A stretch of 28,478 nucleotides of DNA from Zygnema cylindricum. Its lineage: Eukaryota > Streptophyta > Zygnematophyceae > Zygnematales > Zygnemataceae. Positions 9,604 to 26,699 of the stretch are shown piece after piece (within the stretch, counting starts at the first letter, position 1; each line of letters begins with the position of its first letter). The position numbers and the translations under genes were made by a program. The stretch is taken from contig JBBHKE010000038.1 of NCBI GenBank assembly GCA_037447655.1, positions 1-28,478 on the forward strand. Direction: 5' to 3'. Below the pieces are notes generated by a model, which saw only the letters and a program-made list of their open reading frames with translations, ran no database searches and was not told the origin of the DNA.

Positions 9604-10912
9604 CTTAAAACTAGGTCATTTGTTTTTAGTTAGTTTACAATTCGTATTTCTCCAGGTTTCTAACCTTCTGCTAACGTTTGTTTATCTTATGGTGTTTATG
9701 CATTTCATCTCACAAATAAGTTCCTAAAAGCACAAAATGTGTAATTGTGGTTTGAGAGTTTTAACCTCTCATTAACATTTTTCAAATGTTTTTTAATTTT
9801 GAAAATAAGCCAACGCCAACATTGTGTTGATATTTCCTGGCCTCTGAACATAACATAACGATGGTAGTATGATTTTTAGTCGTGCGTATTGAACTAAAGA
9901 ATATGTTTTCCGTTTTCCATGTTGGCACGAGTCTCATTCTTTGTCTATATGCAATTTAATTCATATTTTATTCGTTTCGACAGTATTGTTAACGATGTAT
10001 AACTATTTTGTAAGTATTTCACCGTTGAGAACACATGAAATTGCAATTGACCTTGTTGTTGATACACATATGCTTCGGCTTGCCCAAAAGAAATAAAATG
10101 ACAAAACTTACGGCCAGTGTACAGTCGTGGAAAACCAAGTTTATATGTGAAAAATTACACTTTTATATGTACTTCGATATTTGAATATCACGACACCCCA
10201 AAATATGTAATAAAATAAATTTTGAAAATGTCGACGTGATAGTTTGTGAATTGCTGCTCCTTCCCCCCTATTACCATGATCCTCATATAGCAAGTACTAC
10301 ACTAACGTACTAAATGATGTCATATGTGAATAAAAAAAAAACATTCCATTGAAACAAATCATTTCAGGACGCATAGTAGAACCACGCGTAACCCATTGAT
10401 TTTTTTACAATAAAAGATGGTGGTAAATAAACTTTAGGAATGGTTTTGACGAATGTTTAAACGGCTTTACTACAAAAAACGTTTTATGATTTGGATACCG
10501 TTAATAGCCACTCCTCCTATGAACTTGAACCATGGTCTAGTCGACTTTAACTTTTCATTATATCGTGACACTTGTCATTTTTTTATTACGAATTTATCTT
10601 TGCCACGCTATGTTATCTTTGGTTATACACGTGGAACTGCAGCTTTTGTTGTACGACACAATCCCACGTACTTTAACGATATAAAAACAATATACGTCAT
10701 GCATATGTTTATAGGACTTCCATTTAATGTTATGACACGTGTTGTGCCAGACCTGGTCACAAAAAAATATAAGTGGATAAAAGTAGTTTGGATTTGGCAC
10801 AAGATTCTATTAGGTTGTAATTACGACTCACTTCCCATTGGTCGGACAAAGAGACACGCTTCTTATTAGACCGACAAAATAAAGTTCGAAAAAGTAATCA
10901 ATGTCAGTTATG
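9604..10912. other. Intergenic stretch, nothing recognised
   Basis: AT-rich sequence between two hAT-like MITE copies. The longest open frame is 10453-10869 (+, 138 codons, starting MFKRLYYKKRFM). It has no family motif, no convincing splice or start context, and sits among transposons, so I do not call it a gene. No inverted-repeat termini were found here. Confidence 0.5.
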
Positions 10913-10920
10913 GTACATTT

Positions 10921-11376
10921 CATAGTTCAAAAGTAGGCGTTTTTTGGTAGGCCTTTTGTAGGCCGCCTTTAGCGTAAGTTGTATTACGGGCTTTCCATGC
11001 GATATTCTTAGATCGCTACTTTCATCAGCGACCGTCCGATCGTCCGAATCTGACGATAGTCCTGTCGTAAGTTGTGTTATGGGCTTTTCATGTGATCTTC
11101 TTAGATCGTTACTTTCATCAGCCACCGTCAGATCGTCTGAATCTGACGGTTTAAATAAAAAGTCGCTCAAAATTCACAAAAAAAGATTTTTTTGTCCGAT
11201 TTTTTTTCAAATTTAGACATGACGTTTAATTCTCTATCGATCCATGTGCAACTCAACCCTGGTACTATTTTATTTCATTTTGCGGCCAATACAATATGGG
11301 TCTTAAGGCCATATTATATGTTATGTATACAATAGGCATATTGTATGGGCGTACGGTCACCTTCTTTTGAACTATG
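10921..11376. mobile_element. hAT-like MITE, copy 2 (8 bp TSD GTACATTT), expanded
   Basis: Same termini as copy 1 (CATAGTTCAAAAGTAGG ... TTTTGAACTATG), with exact 8 bp direct repeats GTACATTT at 10913-10920 and 11377-11384. At 456 bp it is about 150 bp longer than the other two copies. A unit of about 90 bp running from TAAGTTGT to AATCTGACG (about 10974-11060) is repeated at about 11068-11152, and the central part differs from the other copies. No coding capacity. Confidence 0.88.
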
Positions 11377-11712
11377 GTACATTTCGGCAGGAGGTGTACA
11401 ATTTTTTTGTTTAATAGATGGAAATTTGTTAGAAATAAATCAATAATATAACAGCTCTTGAAGAGCCAACAAGCCGCAATACGGCATGATCTGTGTTCAC
11501 AAGTGCGATAATCTCGAACGTGTGAAGGATTATGTACTCGTTGTTTTCCTAGCGTGACGAATGGCATAATGCTAGTACTGTACTTTCATAGCCTACAGTA
11601 GTGAAACGTGGCGTGTCATATTTGGTTGCAAGGAAAAGTTAGTACGACGAAAGTCGCAGTCTCATTTTTTTATATACTGAAGAGCAATAGGACTATTTAG
11701 TATTTACCCGTT

Positions 11713-13706
11713 GGGAATTGATCATGACAATGACTGTTTTGGTTGGGCATGGTCACTTACGTCATTTTGTCAAAAATTGTACGTTTGGAGTACATATTGG
11801 TACAAATAAAGTCCCGTTGAGTACAAACTTGACGGTCAATCGGTTAGACAACTTTTACTTTCAAAATATTGTTTCAACCGCTTAAAATTTTGCCGCGCAT
11901 GGGGAAGTCGACTGTCATAATAAAATGAGCAATTCACACGGCCGACGAACGTTTACGGTAACAAAACTGCGGCAACCACATGTAAATAAAAATGTTGCAG
12001 ACAGTCACTTTTTGTCTTTACGTGAGCTCCACGGTGAGAGCACTTAAGGTACGTCCCCATGTAATCGGTACTTTGATAAATTATTTTAGACTGTAGTAAG
12101 GATTCTCCGTACTACTTCGAAGAGCGTCCCTATGTGCGAAAATGAAATCGGAACTTTGGAATGTGACAGTTGTAGACGTAGGTACAACTTGTTACGATTG
12201 AATGCGACTACGAAACTTCCGACGATTAGTGAAGCCAACAAAAACATGTAGGCGTCTAGATTTTTGTAAAATCGTAGATGTTTAGGGTTTAGTGACATTG
12301 TGACGTCACGTTCACTTGTGACAACGTGACGTCATTGATTCAATAACTTTCTGCCATGGTTTTCCGATTTCGTTTTTTCTACTTTTCTCGCTCGACTTGC
12401 CTGTAAAAAAAAACCTAAATATTGTCAAAAATAATATTTTTAAAATATCTTTCATTTTATACCAATATTCTCGTCTCTCATTCTAAAAAGTGTGAGATGA
12501 AAGCGATGGTGTGAGAGGGAGAGGGGAAAGGCGACGACGACGCAAAACTTTGCAAAGGACCCCGTGAATGAAAGTGGAGGTCCGAGAACCCCCGCAGATT
12601 TTTTTCCGTACATGCGCGTGACGGGCACGGAGAAAAATAGCGAGGACTCTCCCTCGTCCGTAAATTTTCACACTCTTGTGGCGCGTGCGTGGGTCAGTTT
12701 CATTCCCTGTTTGGGCGGTACTTCAACTAAAATCACCCCCTCGAGGTGATTTTGGATGAAGTTTTTTTTTGGGCTGTATTCTCTTGCCCGGGGGTCGAAA
12801 AGGGGAAAACGCCAAAATGCCTTCACATGACGACAAACACGTTGTACATTCAAAGTATAAATTGACGTTTACTTTACTTTGGTAAAAATTATTTTCTCTT
12901 ACGGCTAAAGTTTTTGTCAAAGCTCCCTGAATTTTAGGGCAAAACGACAGAGAAAAGTATATACTTTAATACACGGGGACGTACCCTTAGCCGCAAAATT
13001 GAAATTTAACCGTCCAAGCGTTACATTGAACTTAGACGCAAAGTGAAACGAAACCTTTTTAAACTAAAGTGCTATAAATCCTGTATGGAATTTTTAAAAC
13101 GCACGAAACGAAATAAACAATGCACACTATAATAAAATGAACCGGCGTAAATATATCAATTGAAATTAAATGAAAAAAATGCGCGTCGTCACGCGTGATG
13201 AAATCGAGCCACACTATCTACGAATCATCATTCTTACATTGACAACAAAATTTCGTTTCGTGCGTTTTAATATTTTCGTACAGGATTTATAATACATTTG
13301 GTTAAAGAGGTTTCGTTTCACTTTGTGTCTAAGTTCAATGTAATGCTTAGACGATTAAATTTCAATTTTGCGGCTAAGTGCTCTCACCGTGGAGCTCACG
13401 TAAAGACAAAAAGTTTGTCTGCAACACTTTTATTTACATGTGGTGGCCGCAGTTTTGTTACCGTAAACGTTCGTCGGCCGTGTGAATTGCTAATTTTATT
13501 ATGACGGTCGACGTTCGCAAGCGCGACAAAATTTTAAGCGGTTGAAACAATATTTTGAAAGTCAAAGTTGTCCAACCGATTGACCGTCAAATTTGTACTC
13601 AACGGTACTTTATTTGTACCGATATGTATTTCAAACGTACATTTTTTGACAAAATGACGTGATTGACTATACGCAACCAAAATAGTCACTGTCATGATCA
13701 ATTCCC
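11713..13706. mobile_element. Mutator-like (MULE) non-autonomous element, long TIRs, 9 bp TSD
   Basis: The left end GGGAATTGATCATGACA pairs with the right end TGTCATGATCAATTCCC. The TIRs extend about 350 bp (11713 to about 12062; right arm 13706 back to about 12972, interrupted by a nested MITE). They share long near-identical blocks such as CACGTAAAGACAAAAAGT and its complement. Flanks TTACCCGTT (11704-11712) and TTACCTGTT (13707-13715) are a 9 bp duplication with one mismatch. Long TIRs plus a 9 bp TSD are typical of Mutator-like elements (established). The unique interior (about 12063-12971) encodes no recognisable transposase; 12480-12790 is conspicuously GC-richer. Confidence 0.85.
12990..13374. 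mobile_element. TA-flanked MITE nested in the MULE right TIR
   Basis: Termini GCCGCAAAATTGAAATTTAA and TTAAATTTCAATTTTGCGGC form TIRs of about 120 bp around a short centre, so the 385 bp element is nearly a foldback. It is flanked by TA (12988-12989 and 13375-13376). The matching point of the MULE left TIR, CACTTAAGGTAC near 12040-12051, is the uninserted site: TTAA there has become TTA...TAA here, exactly a TA duplication. This suggests Tc1/mariner-type mobilisation. No coding capacity. Confidence 0.88.
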
Positions 13707-13818
13707 TTACCTGTTTTACCAACGGAAGAAGTCAAAAATATTAATGTTAGTTTACTACTGTACGGTACAGTACATTACCGTACAACAATTCCAATTCCAT
13801 TGCAGTACATGTACACTA

Positions 13819-14035
13819 CACCGTGTATCACTATTAGGGTTAATAACCTTTTCGCCACTTAAAACATATTTTCTCTGTACACACTTGTCCGATTTTCAAT
13901 TTGAGACCGCCAATCGGAAGCTGAAAATCGTACCTTTCAATCGAAACTGTTTGATCCAAAATCAGAGACGTGTATATTGATAAAAGATGTTTTAAGTGGC
14001 GAAAAATTCATTAACCCTAACAACGATGCATGGTG
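13819..14035. mobile_element. 217 bp TA-flanked MITE (GCCACTTAAA family), copy 1
   Basis: Ends CACCGTGTATC ... GATGCATGGTG with TA on both sides (13817-13818 and 14036-14037). The TIRs extend inwards through ATTAGGGTTAAT and the family motif TTCGCCACTTAAAACAT, whose complement ATGTTTTAAGTGGCGAA lies near the right end. Two more copies sit in POT1 introns. No coding capacity. Confidence 0.8.
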
Positions 14036-14039
14036 TAGT

Positions 14040-14498
14040 CAGAGGTCGCAAAAGTCAAAATTTTATATAACCGAAACCGACTTTTTTTTTTCAAAATGTG
14101 AGTACATGACGGATGACCGGGTTATGTCACGCTCCTAAATTGTTAAACGTTACCCGAAACGCGTTTACGAGAATAAAAGTTAACCGAAACTCGATTCCTC
14201 GCGACTACCCGTACCCGCCGGTACCCGAATAAGTACAAAATTAATGGTACATTTCCCTTATACCTTCCACGATACCAAGAGTACAAAATACAATAATGTT
14301 GGATAGTACGGAGAGTACAAAACTTTCAATTTTTTTATTTTTTGCTCACCCTACCGTAACCGATTTTTTTTTTTTCTGTGAATCAACCGCCTGAATCCGC
14401 CCGGTCCCCCAAATTTGGCACCCGAATCCGTTCCGGATCCGACGCGAGCGGTCGGTTAACGGCCGGTTACGGTTTCGTGTAACCGTTTGCGACCTCTG
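14040..14498. mobile_element. Second hAT-like non-autonomous element (CAGAGGTCGCAAA termini)
   Basis: Begins CAGAGGTCGCAAA and ends TTTGCGACCTCTG, a terminus of the CAG(A/G)G type common in hAT elements. Flanks GGTGTAGT (14032-14039) and (A)CGTGTAGT (14499-14507) fit a degraded 8 bp duplication. The left duplication overlaps the last bases of the neighbouring 217 bp MITE, so this element landed at that MITE's edge. The interior is rich in ACCGAAAC and TACCCG units and has no transposase. Confidence 0.7.
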
Positions 14499-14675
14499 AC
14501 GTGTAGTGCACTATACTATATTTCCTACTTTTTTCGTACATTTCATATTGTTCTTGATATCGCACATGATATTATATCATGGTGCGCGATATGTAGCGCA
14601 TCGCGATATATGAAGAAGTGCGCGAAACGATATACGACACAACCAAAGAGCAGAAAAAAATTTATAAATACTGTA

Positions 14676-15296
14676 CACCGCGAATCGTAATTAGAGTAAA
14701 TTACTCTAATTCGGTCGCTCGAAATTTCGACTCTATTACATCAAATAGAGTAAATGATTCTAATTTTTTCATTATTCTAATTTAGGTAAGTTTAATTAGC
14801 GTAACAAAATTGTAATATAGGTTTGTTTTAAATAGTGTGGAGTACGGACTACGTTCGACCGTGCAAAATTGTACATTTTTAAGTAGAAAAAAACAAATAA
14901 TGATTTAATACAATCGCGCTCGCACGTGAAATCGCACTAAACGAAAAATCAATCACATCGAAAAAAAGCCGTTCGCATAACTCTCGTCCGTCGACAGCAT
15001 CGTCGTCAGTGTGAACATCAACTGACATTCAGCGCGACAAATAATACTAACGTCATAATGACGTCAAAATTATACGGACTGACAGATTCTGTACATCTAC
15101 GTAATTTAGTGTTCATAATTTCAGCGCGGAAATTTATTGCCGACATAACTCAATATAGAGTACTTAAATAAATTAGAGTAAACTTCCTCTGTGAAAAAGT
15201 TCTATCACATAAACTACAGTAGAGTTCATTACTCTAATTGTTTTTTTTGGTTTTTTTACTCTAATTTTTTCATTACTCTAATTACGATTCGCGGTG
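14676..15296. mobile_element. TA-flanked element with CACCGCGAATCG termini
   Basis: The left end CACCGCGAATCGTAATTAGA is the exact complement of the right end TCTAATTACGATTCGCGGTG, and TA flanks both sides (14674-14675, 15297-15298). 621 bp. TAGAGTAA/TTACTCTA motifs recur near both ends as subterminal repeats. No coding capacity. The right-hand TA is also the first two bases of the duplication of the next element, so it inserted into that site. The 14508-14673 spacer to its left holds palindromic GATATCG/CGCGATAT runs. Confidence 0.82.
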
Positions 15297-15380
15297 TAGT
15301 TGTCTGACCGTGAATAATGAATTAGTGTTATTAATGCTAATTTGGGTTTTGCAAAATTTCAAAAAAAAAGTTCAATTGTA

Positions 15381-16111
15381 AGGGTGAAGTTCCATTAGAA
15401 ATTTAGGACACTGTAATTGTACGGCCAACATTACAGTGCTACAATTTGGACGAAGTTCCATTGCGCAGAGTCTGTAATACACGTGTTCATACTTGAGTGG
15501 TACTACGTGAGTTAAGGTCGGATATTAAAAATCGTCAATGATTTTCACACCGACCAAAAATCTTCATTTGCGTACCATGTACGTGCGTACCAGGTCATCG
15601 TGGTACACAACTTCTGTACTCTTTGTAGACGCCTTGTCAGATTACCACCACATTTTTTTAGGGTTCCTGTTTTTTCGCGTGACGAATGAGCGTTGCTAGA
15701 AATAGTGTGACGAATGGGCGCTAACAGAAATAGCGTGACGAAAATGCGTTACGACATTTCGTTTGTATTTTTTGCTGGATTTTTGAATGCGCATATCGTG
15801 TGCGATATTTTTTTATTTCTGTTGGTTGCCATCTTGACACGTATGCTCATTATCCAACGTGTCGCGGCTCAAATTTTTCTGTAATTGGTGATGTACCTCG
15901 CGAGGTACATCACCATTTACAGAAACTTCCGAAGCGAATGCTTCGCGAAAAATATCCAACGGTCATTGTTAACTCCCAGAATTTTGGAGAATGTTGACAA
16001 GATTCTCTATAATGTTGTTTCCGTATAAAACAAAATAGTAAGTACGGCGTAGTACGGAGAGGTCCGAATTTCTGTAAACAACCTCACTTTTCGTCTAATG
16101 GAACTTCACCC
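15381..16111. mobile_element. Non-autonomous PIF/Harbinger-like element, copy 2 (opposite orientation)
   Basis: Ends GGGTGAAGTTCCATTAG and CTAATGGAACTTCACCC with TAA on both sides. It is the reverse complement of the 8554-9269 element along almost its whole length, including the palindrome centred at 15900/15901 and the neighbouring TTCGCGAA hairpin. Point differences and short indels show the copies have diverged since transposition. No transposase. It is nested within the 15306-16872 element. Confidence 0.82.
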
Positions 16112-16547
16112 TAATTGATCCATAACGCTGATTTAGGTATATCGGATTTGCCGTAATTATTTATACAGTAAAATAGGTGAAAGTACAAAATCTGACAATC
16201 CGTACAGCGTCGCGTCCTTTTAATATAATTAATCCATAATTCTAATTTGGGTTTGCTAACGCGTTTGTCGCAAACTCGACTCCACGTTTATTCTAAGCGC
16301 ACTTCTGTATGCGACCGACATAAGTTAATTACCATTTCCGTACGATTTTCAGTAACGAAGTACATTGCGGTACGAAAAAACACCTTCCGTGCACCACACT
16401 ATTCAAGAAATGTGTACGGCATAATCGTTAACGCTAATTTACAAGAACCGTAATAAACGTCAAGGAAAAATTGGATTTATTGATTCTATTTCAGGTTTCG
16501 AGCTCAAAATTTGGGGGTGCCGATATAGAGTACATAAGGCTAATAAC

Positions 16548-16852
16548 CATAGTTCAAAAGTAGGCGTTTTTATGGTAGGCCTTTGGTCGGCGCCTTTATC
16601 GTAAGCTGTGTTATGGGCTTTCATGTGATCTTCTTAGATCGCTACTTTGATCAGCAACCGTCCGATCGTACGAATCTGACGGTGTAAATATAACTTTTTG
16701 GTCCGAATGTTTTAATTGGTCCAATTTTTTGTCCGAATGTTTTAATTGGTCCGGATAGGTCCGAATACAATATGGGTCTTAAGGTCATATTGTATGTTTT
16801 GCATACAATAGGCGTATTGTATGGGCCTACTTTCACCTACTTTTGAACTATG
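16548..16852. mobile_element. hAT-like MITE, copy 3
   Basis: Begins CATAGTTCAAAAGTAGG and ends CCTACTTTTGAACTATG, 305 bp, opposite in orientation to copy 1 and of the same internal structure. Flanks CTAATAAC (16540-16547) and CTAAATAAC (16853-16861) are an 8 bp duplication with a one-base insertion on the right. Without the element the flanks restore CTAATAACGATTCACGGTG, the right end of the 15306-16872 element. Confidence 0.86.
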
Positions 16853-16881
16853 CTAAATAACGATTCACGGTGTAGTTGTCT

Positions 16882-18049
16882 CATAGGCTCATATCAACCG
16901 CGTACGATACAGTATACTACGCAGAAATACGTGTTTAGTATTGGGAAACCACAAATACCGTGGCGTTTCCAATAGTTTCCGCACATCTGAAATTTTGAAC
17001 TATGAAGTTTGAATCTTTGAATATTTGAGATTCAGCCCATATCTTCCCCTTCCATTTGTCCATTGCTCGTTTGACGGAGAAATTTCAAACGGTTTAAATT
17101 CAAAGATTCAAGCCTTTTACAAGGTTTCGGCTTTGCAACCCTAGAATTCTCCACCACGTTTCTATGGCAGAAACCGACGTGTCGTCTTTAATTTCAACTG
17201 ATACGCAACTCTACTACATGGTGTGACAATATGTCACGACAAACAGGATAGCTGTATCTCCTTGCTTGAATAAAGGCCATAGCAAAGTAAGGAACAACAA
17301 TTGCACAATGCCAAAATAGTAAAAAAAAAATTCTACCTAACCAGCTTATTTTTTCACTAACTTCACTAATACTCCGATTGCAAATTAAACCAACGTTTTT
17401 TGTAGGATGTGAAATAGGTAAGATGTCATCATAAGCTTAAAAAAAGCTGCTTGTATATAAATTGACCCGCTAAATCTTTGAATGTTGGCCGGAAAAATGA
17501 AAGAATGTGAAAAATTGTTGTCGGGAAAATGTGAAAAAATGTTGAATCTCGTTTTATTCTAAATTCTTGATCTTCTCTTCATATTTTTAACTTCATCAAC
17601 CATACAATAGTGCGGAAACATAATCTTGTCGAGATAAGATAAGGTTTCTAATACAGATATTCCTTGAATGTATCAAAATAAATCAGCAAACGCCTAATTT
17701 ATCTCAAAGCTTTTTCATGTTGATGTAAATCTACGCAAGGAGTTTAAATGAAAATAAAATGTTTTTGCCTAGCATTAATGTTCTTGGCCTTGAAGGGTTG
17801 CTGCAGTTCAATTTCACATTTGCACATTTTCATTTTCACATTTTTCCTTTCTTTCATTTTTCACATTTATTTTAGGGTTTGAGCTTCATTAGAACACAGC
17901 AACTATCTTTAGTTCCCCTTTAGTTCCCCTTCACATGTCCATTCCATTGTATGTTTTCACAAAGAACAAAACCAAAAAAAAAAAACATAGAATCCCTTGG
18001 CAGTCCCCATGATACCACTTCAGACGACAGTTCAAATGGGAGAAAAAAA
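16882..18049. other. Intergenic spacer upstream of POT1
   Basis: AT-rich sequence without a recognisable gene. A short inverted pair TTTGAATCTTTGAAT / ATTCAAAGATTCAAG occurs near 17009-17113. A TTGGGAAAC...GTTTCCAA palindrome at 16941-16972 is followed by TTTCCGCACATCTGAA, which resembles sequence at 18170-18190. I see nothing else. Confidence 0.5.
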
Positions 18050-18169
18050 ATGGAAACACTATATGTGGTCATTCCGTATTATACGTGTAATATATGGTAT
18101 ACGGTATAATTCAGCATGTACGGTATAATAGGCATGCAGTATGAGGTAACCGCATATAGCGTTTCCCAT
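18050..18169. mobile_element. Possible small MITE with ATGG(G)AAAC termini
   Basis: The left end ATGGAAACACTATATGTGG and right end CCGCATATAGCGTTTCCCAT form an imperfect 19-20 bp inverted repeat around about 80 bases rich in GGTATACGGTATAAT units. The palindrome at 16941-16972 and its 3' flank may be a shorter relative. No clear target duplication, so this is tentative. It lies about 0.6 kb upstream of the POT1 start. Confidence 0.35.
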
Positions 18170-18399
18170 TGTTTTCGCACATTTGAACAACGCTTCAGAC
18201 ACTACTATACTGTAACACAAACCTGTCTCTCCTCTCTTCGTCCCTTCTCCTCTCCCTACCTCACTGTCTCCTCCCTCCTTCAGAACCCCTTGCTTTTCCA
18301 TCCTTTTTTTCTAGAAGATTATTGTCTTCTATTTTCTATCTTCTTGTGGCTGACTGCCTGAATTCTCTTTTTCAATTCTCGTTTTCCTGCTAATGTTTG

Positions 18400-18776
18400 C
18401 TGCCATTTCCTCAATTTTCATTCCCCACTTCACCCAATTTTTTGCCCAAATTTCTGCATTTCTCCTTCAATTTCCCCCAATTTCCCCCTTTTTTCTGCAA
18501 CTTCTTCCCAATTTTTCTGCAACTTTCCGCAATTTTCCGAAATATCTGTTAATTTTCACAATTTGCACCAATTTTTCCCCAATTTTTCCTCAATTTTTCC
18601 CCAATTTTTCCCCAATTTTCACCAATGTTCTCTCAATGTTTTCCTCAATTTTCCCCTATTTTCTGCAATTTTCCGCAAAATACCGCCACTTTTCCTCAAT
18701 TTTCCCCAATATCCTGTTTTTCTCCCAATTTACCCATTTCTCCCAAAACATTTACCAGTTTTCCTCAATTTGATGA
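18400..18776. repeat. Degenerate CAATTTTTCCC tandem repeat directly upstream of POT1
   Basis: About 380 bases of degenerate units of about 12 bp (CCAATTTTTCC, TCAATTTTCCC) end immediately before GATGAGATTCACAG and the POT1 ATG. The region contains many CCAAT pentamers. It occupies the promoter, 5' UTR or a 5' UTR intron; a CT-rich stretch (18228-18290) precedes it. Open frames here (repeated FPQFF/FPIF) are repeat artefacts. Confidence 0.8.
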
Positions 18777-18785
18777 GATTCACAG

Positions 18786-26329
<7,544 letters not shown>

Positions 26330-26344
26330 TTTCTCATATATGCA

Positions 26345-26660
26345 CGCCTTCATTTCTCCACATGTTGTAGTTTCTCCCGATATTGTAGTTTTTCTCACAT
26401 ATTGTAGTTTCTCACACGTTGTAGGTTTTTTCACGTAGCAGTTTCACTCATGTATTATGTTTTCTCACATGTTGTAGTTTCTTGCATATTTTAGTTTCTC
26501 TCACAAATTGTAGTTTCAATCACTTACTGTATTTTCTCGCATATTGTAGTTCTCACATCTTGTAGATTCTCACATATTGTAGATTCTCACACACTGTATT
26601 TTTTCACATATTGTAGTTTCTCACTACATATTTTAGTTTCTCACAAATTGTAGGTTCTCA
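26345..26660. repeat. TTTCTCACATATTGTAG minisatellite in POT1 3' region
   Basis: About sixteen degenerate copies of a 17 bp unit (TTCTCACATATTGTAGT, TTCTCACACGTTGTAGG, TTCTCACAAATTGTAGG) begin right after the stop codon and end just before the probable poly(A) signal. They would be part of the POT1 3' UTR. Confidence 0.85.
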
Positions 26661-26693
26661 CATACTGGCTGTAGAATATTTTGTGGAAGCTTA

Positions 26694-26699
26694 AATAAA
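26694..26699 (+). promoter_or_regulatory. Candidate poly(A) signal of POT1
   Basis: AATAAA in the context TTAAATAAAGG, about 365 bases after the POT1 stop and directly after the 17 bp repeat array. It is the first canonical hexamer downstream of the stop, but polyadenylation signals in algae can differ. Confidence 0.4.

Larger units (their letters stand above)
15306..16872. mobile_element. Composite element with 9 bp direct repeats TAGTTGTCT, containing nested MITEs
   Basis: Exact 9 bp direct repeats TAGTTGTCT lie at 15297-15305 and 16873-16881. Just inside are imperfect inverted ends GACCGTGAAT...ATTAG and, complemented, CACCGTGAATCGTTATTAG. Between them lie the second Harbinger-like element (15381-16111) and the third hAT-like MITE (16548-16852), so this would be the oldest layer here. 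The residual own sequence is about 0.5 kb with no coding region; CTAATTTGGGTTT occurs twice. The superfamily is uncertain: 9 bp suggests a Mutator-like element, but the termini resemble the TA-flanked families. Confidence 0.5.

Noticed and set aside
10453-10869. 138-codon open frame in the transposon block
   Set aside because: No motif, no start or splice support, and an overlapping minus-strand frame; in AT-rich repeat-laden DNA this can arise by chance.
8554-16852. One giant composite transposon bounded by inverted Harbinger and hAT arms
   Set aside because: In a true inverted repeat the right side would read hAT then Harbinger; here both sides read Harbinger then hAT, and each element has its own target duplication. 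They are independent insertions.
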